Shown here: positions 6,908 through 16,822 of the stretch, in pieces
Numbering within the stretch: the first letter of the stretch is position 1
Layout: each line of letters starts with the position of its first letter
Source of the DNA: W0P28-013 sp051878315
Lineage (GTDB): Bacteria > Bacteroidota > Bacteroidia > Bacteroidales > Paludibacteraceae
Direction of reading: 5' to 3'
NCBI GenBank assembly: GCA_051878315.1
Contig: JBJEJW010000021.1
Coordinates: 1 to 22,558, forward strand
Length of the DNA: 22,558 nucleotides
Translations under genes and position numbers: made by a program
The notes under the pieces: generated by a model
The model's database searches: none
Told to the model about the DNA's origin: nothing
What the model saw: only the letters and a program-made list of their open reading frames with translations

Positions 6908-7777
6908 TTGTATTTATATAACGTGAAGATACCCCAAATAATTGTGTTGAATGGCGAGGTTATTGATTTGGCATCGCCTGTGGTGATGGCTATTGTGAAT
7001 GCTACGCCGGATTCGTTTTATGCGGGCAGTCGCCATGTGCAGGACGATGCGTTGTTGTGTACGGTTGATAGAGCAGTGGCTGATGGGGCTGTTATTTTGG
7101 ATGTAGGCGGTTGCTCAACACGTCCGGGTACGGCTGTACCATCGGTCGAAGAGGAGTGGCGGCGTGTGTCGTGGGCGTTATCGCTGATTCGGGCGAAATA
7201 TCCGAGATTCCCAATTTCGGTCGATACGTTTCGGGCCTCGGTGGCTGAGCGTGCGGTGGCCGAATTTGGTGTGGGCATGATAAACGATATTTCGGGCGGC
7301 GAGTTGGATGACGATATGTTGCCGACGGTGGCGCGGTTGCAAGTGCCGTATGTGTTGATGCACTCGAAAGGTACGCCGCAAACGATGCAACAACTGACGG
7401 ATTACGAAGATTTGATTCCTGATATGTTGCGTTATTTTGCGGCAAAAATCGAATTGTTGCGTCAGTTGGGTTTTGATAAGGAGATTTTGATAGACCCGGG
7501 TTTCGGTTTTGCCAAGACGGTGGAACAAAATTTTGTGTTGTTGCGTCATTTGCAGTTTTTTGGGACGTTTGGGTTGCCTGTGTTAGCGGGGCTCTCGCGC
7601 AAATCGATGTTGTTCAAGACCCTTGATGTATTGCCCGATGCGGCTTTGAATGGCACAACGGCGGCCAATATGCTGGCGTTGATGGGTGGCGCTTCTGTAT
7701 TGCGTGTACACGATGTGCGTGAGGCTGTCGAAACAATAAAAATATATGAACGCACGTTTGCCGGTGCGGAAAAATAA
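6908..7777 (+). CDS. folP: Dihydropteroate synthase
   Basis: FolP condenses p-aminobenzoate with hydroxymethyl-dihydropterin diphosphate in folate synthesis and is the sulfonamide target. The TIM-barrel landmarks are present in order: MAIVNATPDSFYAGS (pterin/phosphate loop), DVGGCSTRPG, ISVDTFRASVAERA, MINDISGGELDD, DPGFGFAKTVEQN and LAGLSRKSM, ending with RVHDVREA. The longest frame begins at TTG 6908 (289 residues), but no ATG exists near the N-terminus. GTG at 6923, giving VKIPQIIVLNG, is the more likely start, because the predicted transcription start leaves almost no leader before 6908. It is followed after 23 bases by cdaA on the same strand, a gene order common in Bacteroidota. Confidence 0.94.
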   Translation: MYLYNVKIPQIIVLNGEVIDLASPVVMAIVNATPDSFYAGSRHVQDDALLCTVDRAVADGAVILDVGGCSTRPGTAVPSVEEEWRRVSWALSLIRAKYPRFPISVDTFRASVAERAVAEFGVGMINDISGGELDDDMLPTVARLQVPYVLMHSKGTPQTMQQLTDYEDLIPDMLRYFAAKIELLRQLGFDKEILIDPGFGFAKTVEQNFVLLRHLQFFGTFGLPVLAGLSRKSMLFKTLDVLPDAALNGTTAANMLALMGGASVLRVHDVREAVETIKIYERTFAGAEK

Positions 7778-7800
7778 TAGTTTTAGGGTGTTGTGAAGTT

Positions 7801-8580
7801 ATGGAACTTGCATTTGGAGTAAAAGATGTGATAGACATAGTGTTGGTAGCACTATTGTTGTTTGAGGCGTATCGTCTGATGAAAGAAATGGGTGCCGGCA
7901 ATATCTTTGTGGGCATCATGGCATTTGTGGTGGTGTGGTTTTTGGTAACACATGTATTCAAAATGGAGTTGCTGGGAGCCATATTTAATAAGGTTGTGGC
8001 TGTTGGGGCTATCGGGCTCATAGTGATATTTCAGAGTGAAATCCGCCGTTTTTTTTCGCGTATTGGTTCTCGCAAAAATTGGAAGTCGATGCAGTGGCTG
8101 AAAAAACAGTTTCGGTTTGCATCGCACGAGACGAAAAACGCCGAATTTCCCATTATGCGTGTAGTGTTGGCATGTCGCGATATGTCGCGCACAAAAACGG
8201 GAGCTCTGATTGTACTTCAGCGTGAAGATGGCTTGCAACAATATATCGAATCCGGCGAGATTATCAATGCCGACATCAGTACGCGATTGATTGAGAATGT
8301 TTTTTTCAAAAATAGTCCGTTGCACGATGGTGCAATGATTATTGCCGACAATCGGGTGAAAGCGGCCGGTGCCATTTTGCCCGTTTCACAAAATCCTGAC
8401 GTGCCGCAATATCTGGGATTGCGGCATCGTTCGGCCCTTGGCATTACCGAGCGTACCGATGCGTTGGTTATAATCGTGTCGGAGGAAACGGGAACCATTT
8501 CGCTTGCTAAAGACGGGAAATTCTCGTTGAACATCACAGCCGAGCAGTTAGAGCATATACTTGCAACAGAAATGGAATAA
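7801..8580 (+). CDS. cdaA: Diadenylate cyclase CdaA (c-di-AMP synthase)
   Basis: This 259-residue membrane enzyme makes cyclic di-AMP from two ATP. Three N-terminal transmembrane helices (about residues 9-25, 34-52 and 58-77) precede a basic linker and the DAC catalytic domain. Its two signature motifs are intact: Asp176-Gly-Ala178 in HDGAMII and Arg208-His-Arg210 in GLRHRSALG. This matches CdaA (DacA/YbbP), not DisA, because the DNA-binding helix-hairpin-helix domain is absent. The usual Firmicutes partners cdaR and glmM are not adjacent; instead it is coupled to folP 23 bases upstream. In families that have been studied, c-di-AMP controls osmolyte transport and cell-wall homeostasis. ATG at 7801 is the natural start. 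Confidence 0.95.
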   Translation: MELAFGVKDVIDIVLVALLLFEAYRLMKEMGAGNIFVGIMAFVVVWFLVTHVFKMELLGAIFNKVVAVGAIGLIVIFQSEIRRFFSRIGSRKNWKSMQWLKKQFRFASHETKNAEFPIMRVVLACRDMSRTKTGALIVLQREDGLQQYIESGEIINADISTRLIENVFFKNSPLHDGAMIIADNRVKAAGAILPVSQNPDVPQYLGLRHRSALGITERTDALVIIVSEETGTISLAKDGKFSLNITAEQLEHILATEME

Positions 8581-8676
8581 AAAACGTGTTTTTTGTGTCG
8601 CGTATGCAATAATGACCATTGGTGTACGTTTTATAACAGAGGTGTGCCATAAGGCGGTACACAAATTAAGTAAAAG

Positions 8677-9258
8677 ATGATAGATTATTTGAAAGGTGTC
8701 CTGGCCGAACTGACACCCACGATGGCTGTGGTTGAGGTGAATGGCGTGGGGTATGCCGTAAACATTACGCTCGTTACTTATGCCGAGTTGACGGGCGCGA
8801 CGTCGTGCAAATTATATGTGTACGAGGCCATTCGTGAAGATGCGCATTTATTGTATGGATTCTCGACGCAGAGCGAGCGCAGTTTGTTTTTGCAGTTGTT
8901 GTCGGTGTCTGGTGTCGGTGCCAATACGGCGCGTATGATTATGTCGTCGTTGTCGGCAGCGGAATTGCGCGAAGTGATTGTAACCGAAAATGTGTCGGCG
9001 TTGAAAAATATCAAAGGTATCGGGTTGAAAACCGCCCAACGTATTGTGGTCGATTTGCACGACAAAATGGATAAAGTGTCGTTGGAGGCCGGCCCGGTAA
9101 CCGTGTTCGATAACGGAGTGCGTGCCGAGGCAGTGGCGGCTCTGGTAATGTTGGGTTTTCAGCAAACGGCTTCGCAAAAAGCGGTAGAAAAATTGTTGAA
9201 AGAGACGCCAAACTTGTCGGTAGAGGCGTTGATAAAGAGCGCATTGCGTATGCTGTAA
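8677..9258 (+). CDS. ruvA: Holliday junction branch migration protein RuvA
   Basis: This 193-residue protein is RuvA, the tetramer that grips Holliday junctions and loads the RuvB motor. Domain I is an OB fold at the start (MIDYLKGVLAELTPTMAVVE, GVGYAVNI). Domain II has helix-hairpin-helix motifs at LLSVSGVGANTARMIMSSLS and LKNIKGIGLKTAQRIVVDL. Domain III is the C-terminal RuvB-binding helix bundle (ALVMLGFQQTASQKAVEKLL). Length is typical (about 200). A 96-base gap follows cdaA, containing a weak hairpin (8642-8648/8656-8662) without a U-tract. The stop lies only 7 bases before the sprA start, so ruvA and sprA are surely co-transcribed. Confidence 0.96.
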   Translation: MIDYLKGVLAELTPTMAVVEVNGVGYAVNITLVTYAELTGATSCKLYVYEAIREDAHLLYGFSTQSERSLFLQLLSVSGVGANTARMIMSSLSAAELREVIVTENVSALKNIKGIGLKTAQRIVVDLHDKMDKVSLEAGPVTVFDNGVRAEAVAALVMLGFQQTASQKAVEKLLKETPNLSVEALIKSALRML

Positions 9259-9265
9259 TGATATT

Positions 9266-12200
9266 GTGAGCGTGAATTTGTTCCAAAAAATAGTTGTAAT
9301 GCTGTTTGTCGGTGGCATCGTATTGCTGCCGTACAATTCGATGGTGGCGCAACAGAATGGTATGGCGGCGGCAGATGATGACGCAGCCTACGATTATGCT
9401 GTGCCAACCGATACGGCTATGTTGCGGGCATATACCGTGAAACCGCTGCAAACGCAAACTTATGGCGAGTTGCAGCAGCAATATCCGATGGATTTGCAAC
9501 CATCTAACGTGCAGAGCGAAGTCGTGTACGACCCGAATACGGGCGATTATATTTTTCATACAAAGGTGGGCGATATGGATGTTTCGACACCATTTGTAAT
9601 GTCCGGCGACGAGTATCAAACTTACACGCAGCGCAACCAGATGAGTCAATATTTTCGAGCAAAAAATGCCGAAGCGCAATCCAATTTCGAAGATAAATTC
9701 AATCTGGCCGATATGAAATTCTCTTTGGGACCGGCCGAAAAAGTGTTTGGCCCCGGTGGCGTACAACTGAAAACACAAGGTTCGGCCGAATTGATTTTCG
9801 GTATTGTAACTAACAAAGTGGATAATCCGTCGATGTCGGAGCGGTTGCGTAAAACAACGACGTTCGATTTCGACGAGAAAATACAGTTGAATGTAAATGG
9901 TAAGGTTGGCGACAAAATCAACTTTACGATGAATTACAACACCGATGCAACATTCGAATTCGACCAGCAGATGCTGAAATTGGGCTACGAAGGCAAGGAA
10001 GATGAAATAATTCGCAAGATAGAAGTTGGTAACGTAAGTATGCCGCTGAATAGTTCACTTATTCGAGGCAGTTCGTCGTTGTTTGGTTTCAAAGCCGATT
10101 TGCAATTTGGCAAACTCAGTATATCGGCTGTAGCGTCGCAGCAGAAATCGTCGAGCCAAAAAGTGAGTTCGAAAGGCGGTTCGCAGCGACGCGAATTTGA
10201 TGTAGCTATCGATAAATACGATGAAAATCGCCACTTCTTCCTTTCGCAATATTTTCGCGACACATACGATCAAAATATGAGCAAGTTGCCGTACATCACG
10301 TCCGGCATCACCATCAACCGCATAGAGGTTTGGGTAACCAATAAACGCGGCAACTTCGACCAAGCTCGTAATATTTTGTGCTTTATGGATTTGGCCGAAG
10401 GTCAAACGATTGATAATACGCATTGGACAACATCGGGTACGCGTTATCCCGACAATACTGCCAACACGTTGTACAACGAGGTGAAATCGATTCCGAATAT
10501 TCGCGATATTCAGCAATTCAACAATCTGATGGAAAGTACTTATGCCGGTATGGGCATCGAGGGAGGCGAAGATTATGAAAAGATAGAAAGTGCTCGTCGT
10601 TTGGAATCGTCGGAATATACGCTGAACAGCACGTTGGGTTTCATATCGTTGAAGACGGCGTTGAATGCTGACGAGGTGCTGGCCGTAGCTTACGAATACA
10701 CGTTGGGCGGCAAAACATATCAAGTTGGTGAGTTCTCGACAGATGGCATCGAATCGCCTGATGCACTGATGGTTAAGATGCTGAAAAGCTCGGCGCAATC
10801 GCCATCGAACGCCATGTGGAAACTGATGATGAAAAACGTGTATTATCTTGGCGCGATGAATATTCAGTCGGATAACTTCGAGTTGAATGTACAATATCAA
10901 AACGATACGACAGGCACCTATCTGAATTATCTGTCAGAAGGTAATGTGAAAAATAAATTGCTGCTGAAAGTGATGAACCTTGACCGTTTGGATGCGCGCC
11001 AAGAGGCACGTCCTGATGGTAAATTCGACTATGTGGAAGGATATACGGTTCAATCGTCAACGGGGCGCATTATTTTCCCTGTGGTCGAACCGTTTGGCTC
11101 GCATTTGCGCAAAGCCATCGGCAACGATGCCATAGCCGATAAGTATGTATTCCAAGAGTTGTACGATTCGACCTTGGTTGTGGCCGGCGAATTGACCGAA
11201 AAAAACAAATTCCGTTTGACGGGTAAATATCAATCAAGTTCGGGTAGCGAAATTCAGTTGGGTGCTATGAATGTGCCGCGCGGTTCGGTGGTAGTTACGG
11301 CCGGTGGTGCCACATTGACCGAGAATGTCGATTACACGGTCGATTACACAATGGGAACGGTAACCATTCTCAACGAATCGATTTTGGCTTCGGGTACGTC
11401 GGTCGATGTGTCGCTCGAAAATCAATCGCTGTTCAATACGCAGCGCAAAACGTTGGTAGGCACCCATTTGGAATATGCATTCAACGACAAGTTCTCGTTG
11501 GGTGGTACAGTGATGCATCTGTCGGAAATGCCTTTGGTAACCAAAACCGAAGTGGGCAACGAACCGATAGCCAATACTATTTGGGGCGTGAATGCCGCCT
11601 ATCGCGACGAAGCACCTTGGCTGACAAAAGCTCTCGATGCTCTGCCGTTGCTGAATGCGACGGCACCTTCGAATATCGCATTGAGCGGTGAATTCGCACA
11701 TCTGATACCCGGACATCGTAAGGTGGACAATAACCCCGGTTATGCCTATTTGGACGATTTTGAATCGACCGAAACAGGTATCGACCTGCGTTATCCGTAT
11801 TATTGGCACTTGGCCAGCACACCCTACGACCCGAGTGCCGGTGCATTGTTCCCCGAAGCAGCCTTGTCGAACAATACCGATTATGGCAAAAATAGAGCAC
11901 TCTTTTCGTGGTTTTCGATTGACAATAGTGTCTTTAATCTAAACAATTCCACAACACCGGAGCATATTCGCAAAGACCCCGATTTGCAATCGAATCATTT
12001 GACGCGTGCCGTGCGCGAACAAGAATTATTCCCCAATCGCGAAAGTCTGATGGGACAATCGTCGTATTTGCCGGTATTGAATTTGAGCTTTTATCCCGAC
12101 GAGCGCGGCCCGTACAACTTGGATGTCAATGGCATGGATATGAATACGGGCAAGTTGCAGAATCCCGAGAAACGGTGGGGCGGCATGATGCGCAAATTGG

Positions 12201-15200
12201 AAACCAGCGATTTTGAAACGGCCAATATCGAATATTTGGAATTTTGGTTGATGGATCCGTTTGTGTACGATACGTTGGGGACAGCGAAGGGTGGTGATTT
12301 GTATTTCAACTTGGGCGATGTATCGGAAGATATTCTGAAAGACGGAAAAAAATTCTTCGAAAACGGCATGCCTATCGATGGCGATACGACACAAACCGAT
12401 GCTACCGTGTGGGGACGTGTGCCACGCAAACAATCGATGGTGTTGGCTTTCGACAATAGTGCCGGCGCCAGAGAGTATCAGGATGTGGGCTTGAACGGTT
12501 TGCGCACCGAAGACGAATTTAATTTCCCGACCTATCAAAAATATGTCGAAACGTTGCGCAACTACCTGACACCAACCGCCTTGTCGAATTTGGAAAACGA
12601 TCCGTTCTCCCCATTGAATGACCCGGCAGGCGATAATTTCCATCATTATCGCGGTTCCGATTATGATGCAGCCGAAGTGGGTATTATCGAACGTTACAAA
12701 CATTATTGCGGCCCGGAAGGTAACTCGCCGGCATCGGAGGCCAGCACCGAAACCTATTCAGTATCGGCTACCACGGTGCCCGATGTCGAGGATATCAATC
12801 AGGATAATACGCTGAACGAGTACGAAAAATATTACCAATATCGTGTCAGCCTGCGTCCATCAGCTATGGAGGTAGGTAACAATTTTATCACCGATAAGAT
12901 AGTAGCGAATGTCGAACTCGAAAACGGCAAAACCGAAGAGGTAACATGGTATCAGTTCAAGATACCCATTCGCGAGTACGAGAAGAAAGTCGGTTCGATT
13001 CGCGATTTCAAATCGGTGCGGTTTATGCGTGTGTTTATGCACGGTTTTTCGGAACCGACATTTTTGCGCTTTGGTACACTCGAACTGATACGCGGGGAAT
13101 GGCGCAGTTACACCAAAGCGTTGTACGACCCGACCAATCCGCCATCGACCGTCGGCACTATGAATGTATCGTCGGTAAGCATCGAAGAAAACAACAAAAA
13201 AACGCCGGTGAACTATGTGTTGCCTCCCGGCGTAACACGCGAAACAGACCCGAGCCAACCGCAGTTGACACAGGAAAATGAACAATCGATGGTAGTGCGT
13301 GTGTACGATTTGGCGCCCGGCGATGCGCGTGCCGTCTATAAAAATATCTCAATGGATATGCGTCAGTATCGGCGATTGCAGATGTTTACACACGCCGAAC
13401 ACATGCTCGACGACATGGGCGAACTGAACGATTACGAATTATCGGTATTCATACGCTTGGGTAGCGACTATCAAAACAACTACTACGAATATGAGATTCC
13501 GCTGAAACTGACCCCCGAAGGCGTTTATTCGTCCAGCGAGGCCGATGCAAAAATTGTGTGGCCCGAATCGAATATGTTCGATTTCCCGTTCGAATTGCTG
13601 ACTAATGTCAAAAATAACCGAAATACGCAGAAAAACAATGGTGGTTCGGTGTCGTATACGAAAGCCTATTCCGAATTTGACCCCGAAAAACCGAAAAATA
13701 AAGTAACGATTGTCGGTAATCCGAGTCTGGGCGATGTGCAAACCATCATGATAGGTGTGCGCAACCAAGGCCGTGATGTAAAAACAGGCGAAATTTGGTT
13801 AGACGAATTGCGTCTGACCGATTACAACGAAGATGGCGGTTGGGCTGTAATGGGAAATGCCTCTATCGGCTTGTCGGATATTGGTAATTTCAATTTGTCG
13901 GTGCGCCACGAAACGGCCGGTTTTGGCGGTATTGAAGAAAATTTGCTGCAGCGCCGTATGGATGATTTAACGCAATTGAATGTGAGCGCTGCATTCGAAT
14001 TTGGACGTCTATTCCCCGAAAAAGCCAACGTGCATATTCCGCTGTATTTTTCTTATTCGTTGGAGAATAGCAAACCGCAATATAATCCGTTGGATGGCGA
14101 TATTTTGCTCGACGATGCGCTCGATGCGCTCGAAACAAAGGTCGAACGTGATTCGTTGTTGCGTTTGGCCGAAACCAAAACGGTGAACAAGAGCGTGAAC
14201 CTGACCAATGTCAAAGTCGATATTAAAACTGCATCGCGACCGCGCATATACGACCCCGCCAATTTCTCGGCTTCGTATGCTTACACCGAAACGCAAGAAC
14301 TCGACCCAGAAACCGAACGCGATGTAACGTTGCAACACCGTGGCTCGTTGAGTTACAACTTCAGTACTACGCCACGTACATGGGAACCGTTCAAAGATGT
14401 GAAAGCCTTCCAAAAACCGGCGTGGCGTTTGTTCAAAGATTTCGGTATCAATTACGAACCAAGCGTGCTGGCTTTTTCGACAACTATGAACCGACGGTAT
14501 AGCGAAACACAGTTGCGCGACCTCGAAGGGTCAATGAATCTCAACTATTACGATGTAAACAATTCACTGCTCTCGTCGAGCAAAGATTTTGTGTGGGATC
14601 GTCAGTTCGAATTGAAATATGATTTGACCAAAAACCTGAAGTTCCATCTGACGACCGCATTCAATGCCCGCATCGATGAAACGAAAAATACGCCTGTCAA
14701 CCGCGAATTTTTCCCCGACGAGTACGAAAATTGGAAAGATACGGTGTTGCAGAGTATGGCGCATTTTGGTCGCCCGCTTACTTATCAGCAGGTGTTCAAT
14801 GCATCATATTCGGTACCGTTCAGCAAAATGCCGATATTCGATTGGATAACTGCCAACGGGCAATATAACGTAACCTATAATTGGAATCGTGGTGCCGAAC
14901 TTGACGACAATGTAACGCTCGGCAACGAAGTGTCGAACCTCGCTAATTGGCAGGTCGATGGACAAATGAATTTCGAAAAACTCTACAACAAGTCGAAATA
15001 TCTGAAAGATATAAATACTCGTTATTCGTCGGCACGAAACAACAATCGTCGTGGGTCCAACAATCGTTTCAAACCCAAAAACGAAACATTGACATTGAAT
15101 GTCGAGAAAGGACAATCGGTCGAGTTGAAACACAAACTGAACAGCAAATTGCTGAAAATCGAAATTACCGACACGCTGGGACGCCCGGTGAAAGTGCCTT

Positions 15201-16729
15201 ATACGATTGTGGACAACAATACGATTCGTTTTACAGGAAAAGTGTCGCTGACAAATCTGAAAGTGTCGTTGCAAACTACCGATCCGAACCAAATATCGCC
15301 GGCCCAAAAAGCGGGCGAATTGTCGGTGCGATTCCTGATGCTGATACGTCGCTTGTCGGTATCGTATCGCGAAACAAGCACGCTGGCATTGCCGAGTTTC
15401 TTTGCCGATGCAGGTTTCATGGGACAGAGCGCCAACAACGGTGTGCTCGCACCGGGACTGGATTTCGCATTTGGCGTACCGCGCCGCGATTATCTGGAAA
15501 GGGCTGCTGAACGTGGTTGGATTTTGATGAACGACTCTATCATCAATCCGGCATCGCAGTCGTTCACATCCGACTTCGACGTCAAATTGAACTTGGAACC
15601 GTTGCCGGGTCTGAAAATCGATTTGAACTCGAAGCGTGTTTCGACCGACCAAACCACTATACAATATATGTACAGCGATATGCCGACTACGTTTACCGGC
15701 ACATTCCGTATGACGCACGCCGCCATTCTGACTTCGTTCTGGCACACCGGCGATGCTTCCGAAAATTATACATCGCGAGCGTTCGAACAGTTCAAACAAA
15801 ACCGCGCGTATGTGGTATCGACTTTACAACAGCGCTATAACGGTACAAAATATCCGACGAATGGATTTATGGCCGACCACGACCTGAAAGGCAAAACTTA
15901 CGACGCGGCCAATGGCGCATACAGTCAAAATTCGCCCGATGTGCTGATTCCCGCATTTCTTGCGGCTTATACGGGACGCGATATTACCAAAGCCGACTTG
16001 TCGCCGTTCCCATCGTTCTGGAGTTTGATACCGAATTGGAAAATATCGTACGATGGTTTGACACGAATACCGTGGGTGGCAAAATATTTCAAATCGGTTA
16101 CACTCAATCATGCCTATCAATGCACTTACAATGTAGCAGCCTACACGTCGTTTGCCAATTATGCCGAGAACGAAGACGGATTCGGCTTTGTACGCGATGT
16201 AACGAACGGGAATCCAATTCCTTCGAGCCAATACGACATATCGAGTGTAACAATCAACGAAAGTTTTGCACCGTTCCTCGCCGTGGATGTGGCAATGAAA
16301 AATAGCTTTACCGGTAAATTCGAATATCGCAAACAGCGCACTTTGTCGCTCAACCTCAATTCCAACCAACTTATCGAATCTACCAACGATGAATGGGTGG
16401 TCGGATTGGGCTATGTGGTCAAAGATTTTGACGTCGTGCTGAAACTGAAAAAGAAAACCACAACTGTGAAAAATGACTTGACTACGCGCATCGATTTTTC
16501 GTTCAAAGACATTAAAACACTGATTCGAAAAATTGATAGCGACGATGTGCAACCGACTACCGGCACCAAAATGTTGACCATTAAACTGACTGCCGATTAT
16601 GTGTTTAGTTCCAAGTTGAATTTACGTCTGTTCTACGACTACCAAATGAGTAATCCGTTGATTTCGACATCGTATCCAATTTCGACGTCAAATGTAGGAT
16701 TCAGCATCAAATTTATGCTGACGCGCTGA
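9266..16729 (+). CDS. sprA: T9SS outer-membrane translocon SprA/Sov
   Basis: At 2487 codons this is by far the largest gene here and matches SprA (Flavobacterium) / Sov (Porphyromonas), the giant 36-strand outer-membrane barrel through which T9SS cargo leaves the periplasm. The start is GTG at 9266 (a second GTG lies 6 bases on). It is followed by a signal peptide with core IVVMLFVGGIVLLP and probable cleavage after NSMVAQ. Family landmarks include GPGGVQLKTQGSAELIFG near residue 165, NPGYAYLDDFEST near 823, and LPPGVTRETDPSQPQL near 1320. Long aromatic and amphipathic strands then run to a terminal strand ending SNVGFSIKFMLTR. Repeated barrel strands fill the second half. No stop or frameshift interrupts it. 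The tight 7-base link to ruvA is a known Bacteroidota arrangement. It ends at a bidirectional terminator. Confidence 0.96.
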   Translation: MSVNLFQKIVVMLFVGGIVLLPYNSMVAQQNGMAAADDDAAYDYAVPTDTAMLRAYTVKPLQTQTYGELQQQYPMDLQPSNVQSEVVYDPNTGDYIFHTKVGDMDVSTPFVMSGDEYQTYTQRNQMSQYFRAKNAEAQSNFEDKFNLADMKFSLGPAEKVFGPGGVQLKTQGSAELIFGIVTNKVDNPSMSERLRKTTTFDFDEKIQLNVNGKVGDKINFTMNYNTDATFEFDQQMLKLGYEGKEDEIIRKIEVGNVSMPLNSSLIRGSSSLFGFKADLQFGKLSISAVASQQKSSSQKVSSKGGSQRREFDVAIDKYDENRHFFLSQYFRDTYDQNMSKLPYITSGITINRIEVWVTNKRGNFDQARNILCFMDLAEGQTIDNTHWTTSGTRYPDNTANTLYNEVKSIPNIRDIQQFNNLMESTYAGMGIEGGEDYEKIESARRLESSEYTLNSTLGFISLKTALNADEVLAVAYEYTLGGKTYQVGEFSTDGIESPDALMVKMLKSSAQSPSNAMWKLMMKNVYYLGAMNIQSDNFELNVQYQNDTTGTYLNYLSEGNVKNKLLLKVMNLDRLDARQEARPDGKFDYVEGYTVQSSTGRIIFPVVEPFGSHLRKAIGNDAIADKYVFQELYDSTLVVAGELTEKNKFRLTGKYQSSSGSEIQLGAMNVPRGSVVVTAGGATLTENVDYTVDYTMGTVTILNESILASGTSVDVSLENQSLFNTQRKTLVGTHLEYAFNDKFSLGGTVMHLSEMPLVTKTEVGNEPIANTIWGVNAAYRDEAPWLTKALDALPLLNATAPSNIALSGEFAHLIPGHRKVDNNPGYAYLDDFESTETGIDLRYPYYWHLASTPYDPSAGALFPEAALSNNTDYGKNRALFSWFSIDNSVFNLNNSTTPEHIRKDPDLQSNHLTRAVREQELFPNRESLMGQSSYLPVLNLSFYPDERGPYNLDVNGMDMNTGKLQNPEKRWGGMMRKLETSDFETANIEYLEFWLMDPFVYDTLGTAKGGDLYFNLGDVSEDILKDGKKFFENGMPIDGDTTQTDATVWGRVPRKQSMVLAFDNSAGAREYQDVGLNGLRTEDEFNFPTYQKYVETLRNYLTPTALSNLENDPFSPLNDPAGDNFHHYRGSDYDAAEVGIIERYKHYCGPEGNSPASEASTETYSVSATTVPDVEDINQDNTLNEYEKYYQYRVSLRPSAMEVGNNFITDKIVANVELENGKTEEVTWYQFKIPIREYEKKVGSIRDFKSVRFMRVFMHGFSEPTFLRFGTLELIRGEWRSYTKALYDPTNPPSTVGTMNVSSVSIEENNKKTPVNYVLPPGVTRETDPSQPQLTQENEQSMVVRVYDLAPGDARAVYKNISMDMRQYRRLQMFTHAEHMLDDMGELNDYELSVFIRLGSDYQNNYYEYEIPLKLTPEGVYSSSEADAKIVWPESNMFDFPFELLTNVKNNRNTQKNNGGSVSYTKAYSEFDPEKPKNKVTIVGNPSLGDVQTIMIGVRNQGRDVKTGEIWLDELRLTDYNEDGGWAVMGNASIGLSDIGNFNLSVRHETAGFGGIEENLLQRRMDDLTQLNVSAAFEFGRLFPEKANVHIPLYFSYSLENSKPQYNPLDGDILLDDALDALETKVERDSLLRLAETKTVNKSVNLTNVKVDIKTASRPRIYDPANFSASYAYTETQELDPETERDVTLQHRGSLSYNFSTTPRTWEPFKDVKAFQKPAWRLFKDFGINYEPSVLAFSTTMNRRYSETQLRDLEGSMNLNYYDVNNSLLSSSKDFVWDRQFELKYDLTKNLKFHLTTAFNARIDETKNTPVNREFFPDEYENWKDTVLQSMAHFGRPLTYQQVFNASYSVPFSKMPIFDWITANGQYNVTYNWNRGAELDDNVTLGNEVSNLANWQVDGQMNFEKLYNKSKYLKDINTRYSSARNNNRRGSNNRFKPKNETLTLNVEKGQSVELKHKLNSKLLKIEITDTLGRPVKVPYTIVDNNTIRFTGKVSLTNLKVSLQTTDPNQISPAQKAGELSVRFLMLIRRLSVSYRETSTLALPSFFADAGFMGQSANNGVLAPGLDFAFGVPRRDYLERAAERGWILMNDSIINPASQSFTSDFDVKLNLEPLPGLKIDLNSKRVSTDQTTIQYMYSDMPTTFTGTFRMTHAAILTSFWHTGDASENYTSRAFEQFKQNRAYVVSTLQQRYNGTKYPTNGFMADHDLKGKTYDAANGAYSQNSPDVLIPAFLAAYTGRDITKADLSPFPSFWSLIPNWKISYDGLTRIPWVAKYFKSVTLNHAYQCTYNVAAYTSFANYAENEDGFGFVRDVTNGNPIPSSQYDISSVTINESFAPFLAVDVAMKNSFTGKFEYRKQRTLSLNLNSNQLIESTNDEWVVGLGYVVKDFDVVLKLKKKTTTVKNDLTTRIDFSFKDIKTLIRKIDSDDVQPTTGTKMLTIKLTADYVFSSKLNLRLFYDYQMSNPLISTSYPISTSNVGFSIKFMLTR

Positions 16730-16758
16730 TTTCGCAGCCTTGTACTTTCCTCAAAAAA

Positions 16759-16795
16759 CACCGGTTTGCCGCACCTTTCGTACAGCAAACCGGTT
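16759..16795. terminator. Bidirectional terminator between sprA and the queD-like gene
   Basis: ACCGGTTTGC (16760-16769) and GCAAACCGGT (16785-16794), with one more A-T pair outside, form an 11-bp stem with a 15-nt loop. On the minus strand the tail is GTTTTTTGAGG, a good U-tract; on the + strand it is TCTTGTCTTATG. It lies between two convergent genes. Confidence 0.85.
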
Positions 16796-16822
16796 CTTGT
16801 CTTATGTCGTGTAAAACAACTA

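Noticed and set aside
8581..8676. Terminator between cdaA and ruvA
   Set aside because: The inverted repeat 8642-8648/8656-8662 has a mismatch and no U-tract after it.
14804..15799. 331-codon minus-strand frame inside sprA, and similar long antisense frames at 9011-9778, 10055-10900, 12026-12703 and 15824-16552
   Set aside because: All lie inside the uninterrupted sprA gene, have no promoter of their own and give His/Arg/Ile-rich shadow sequence.
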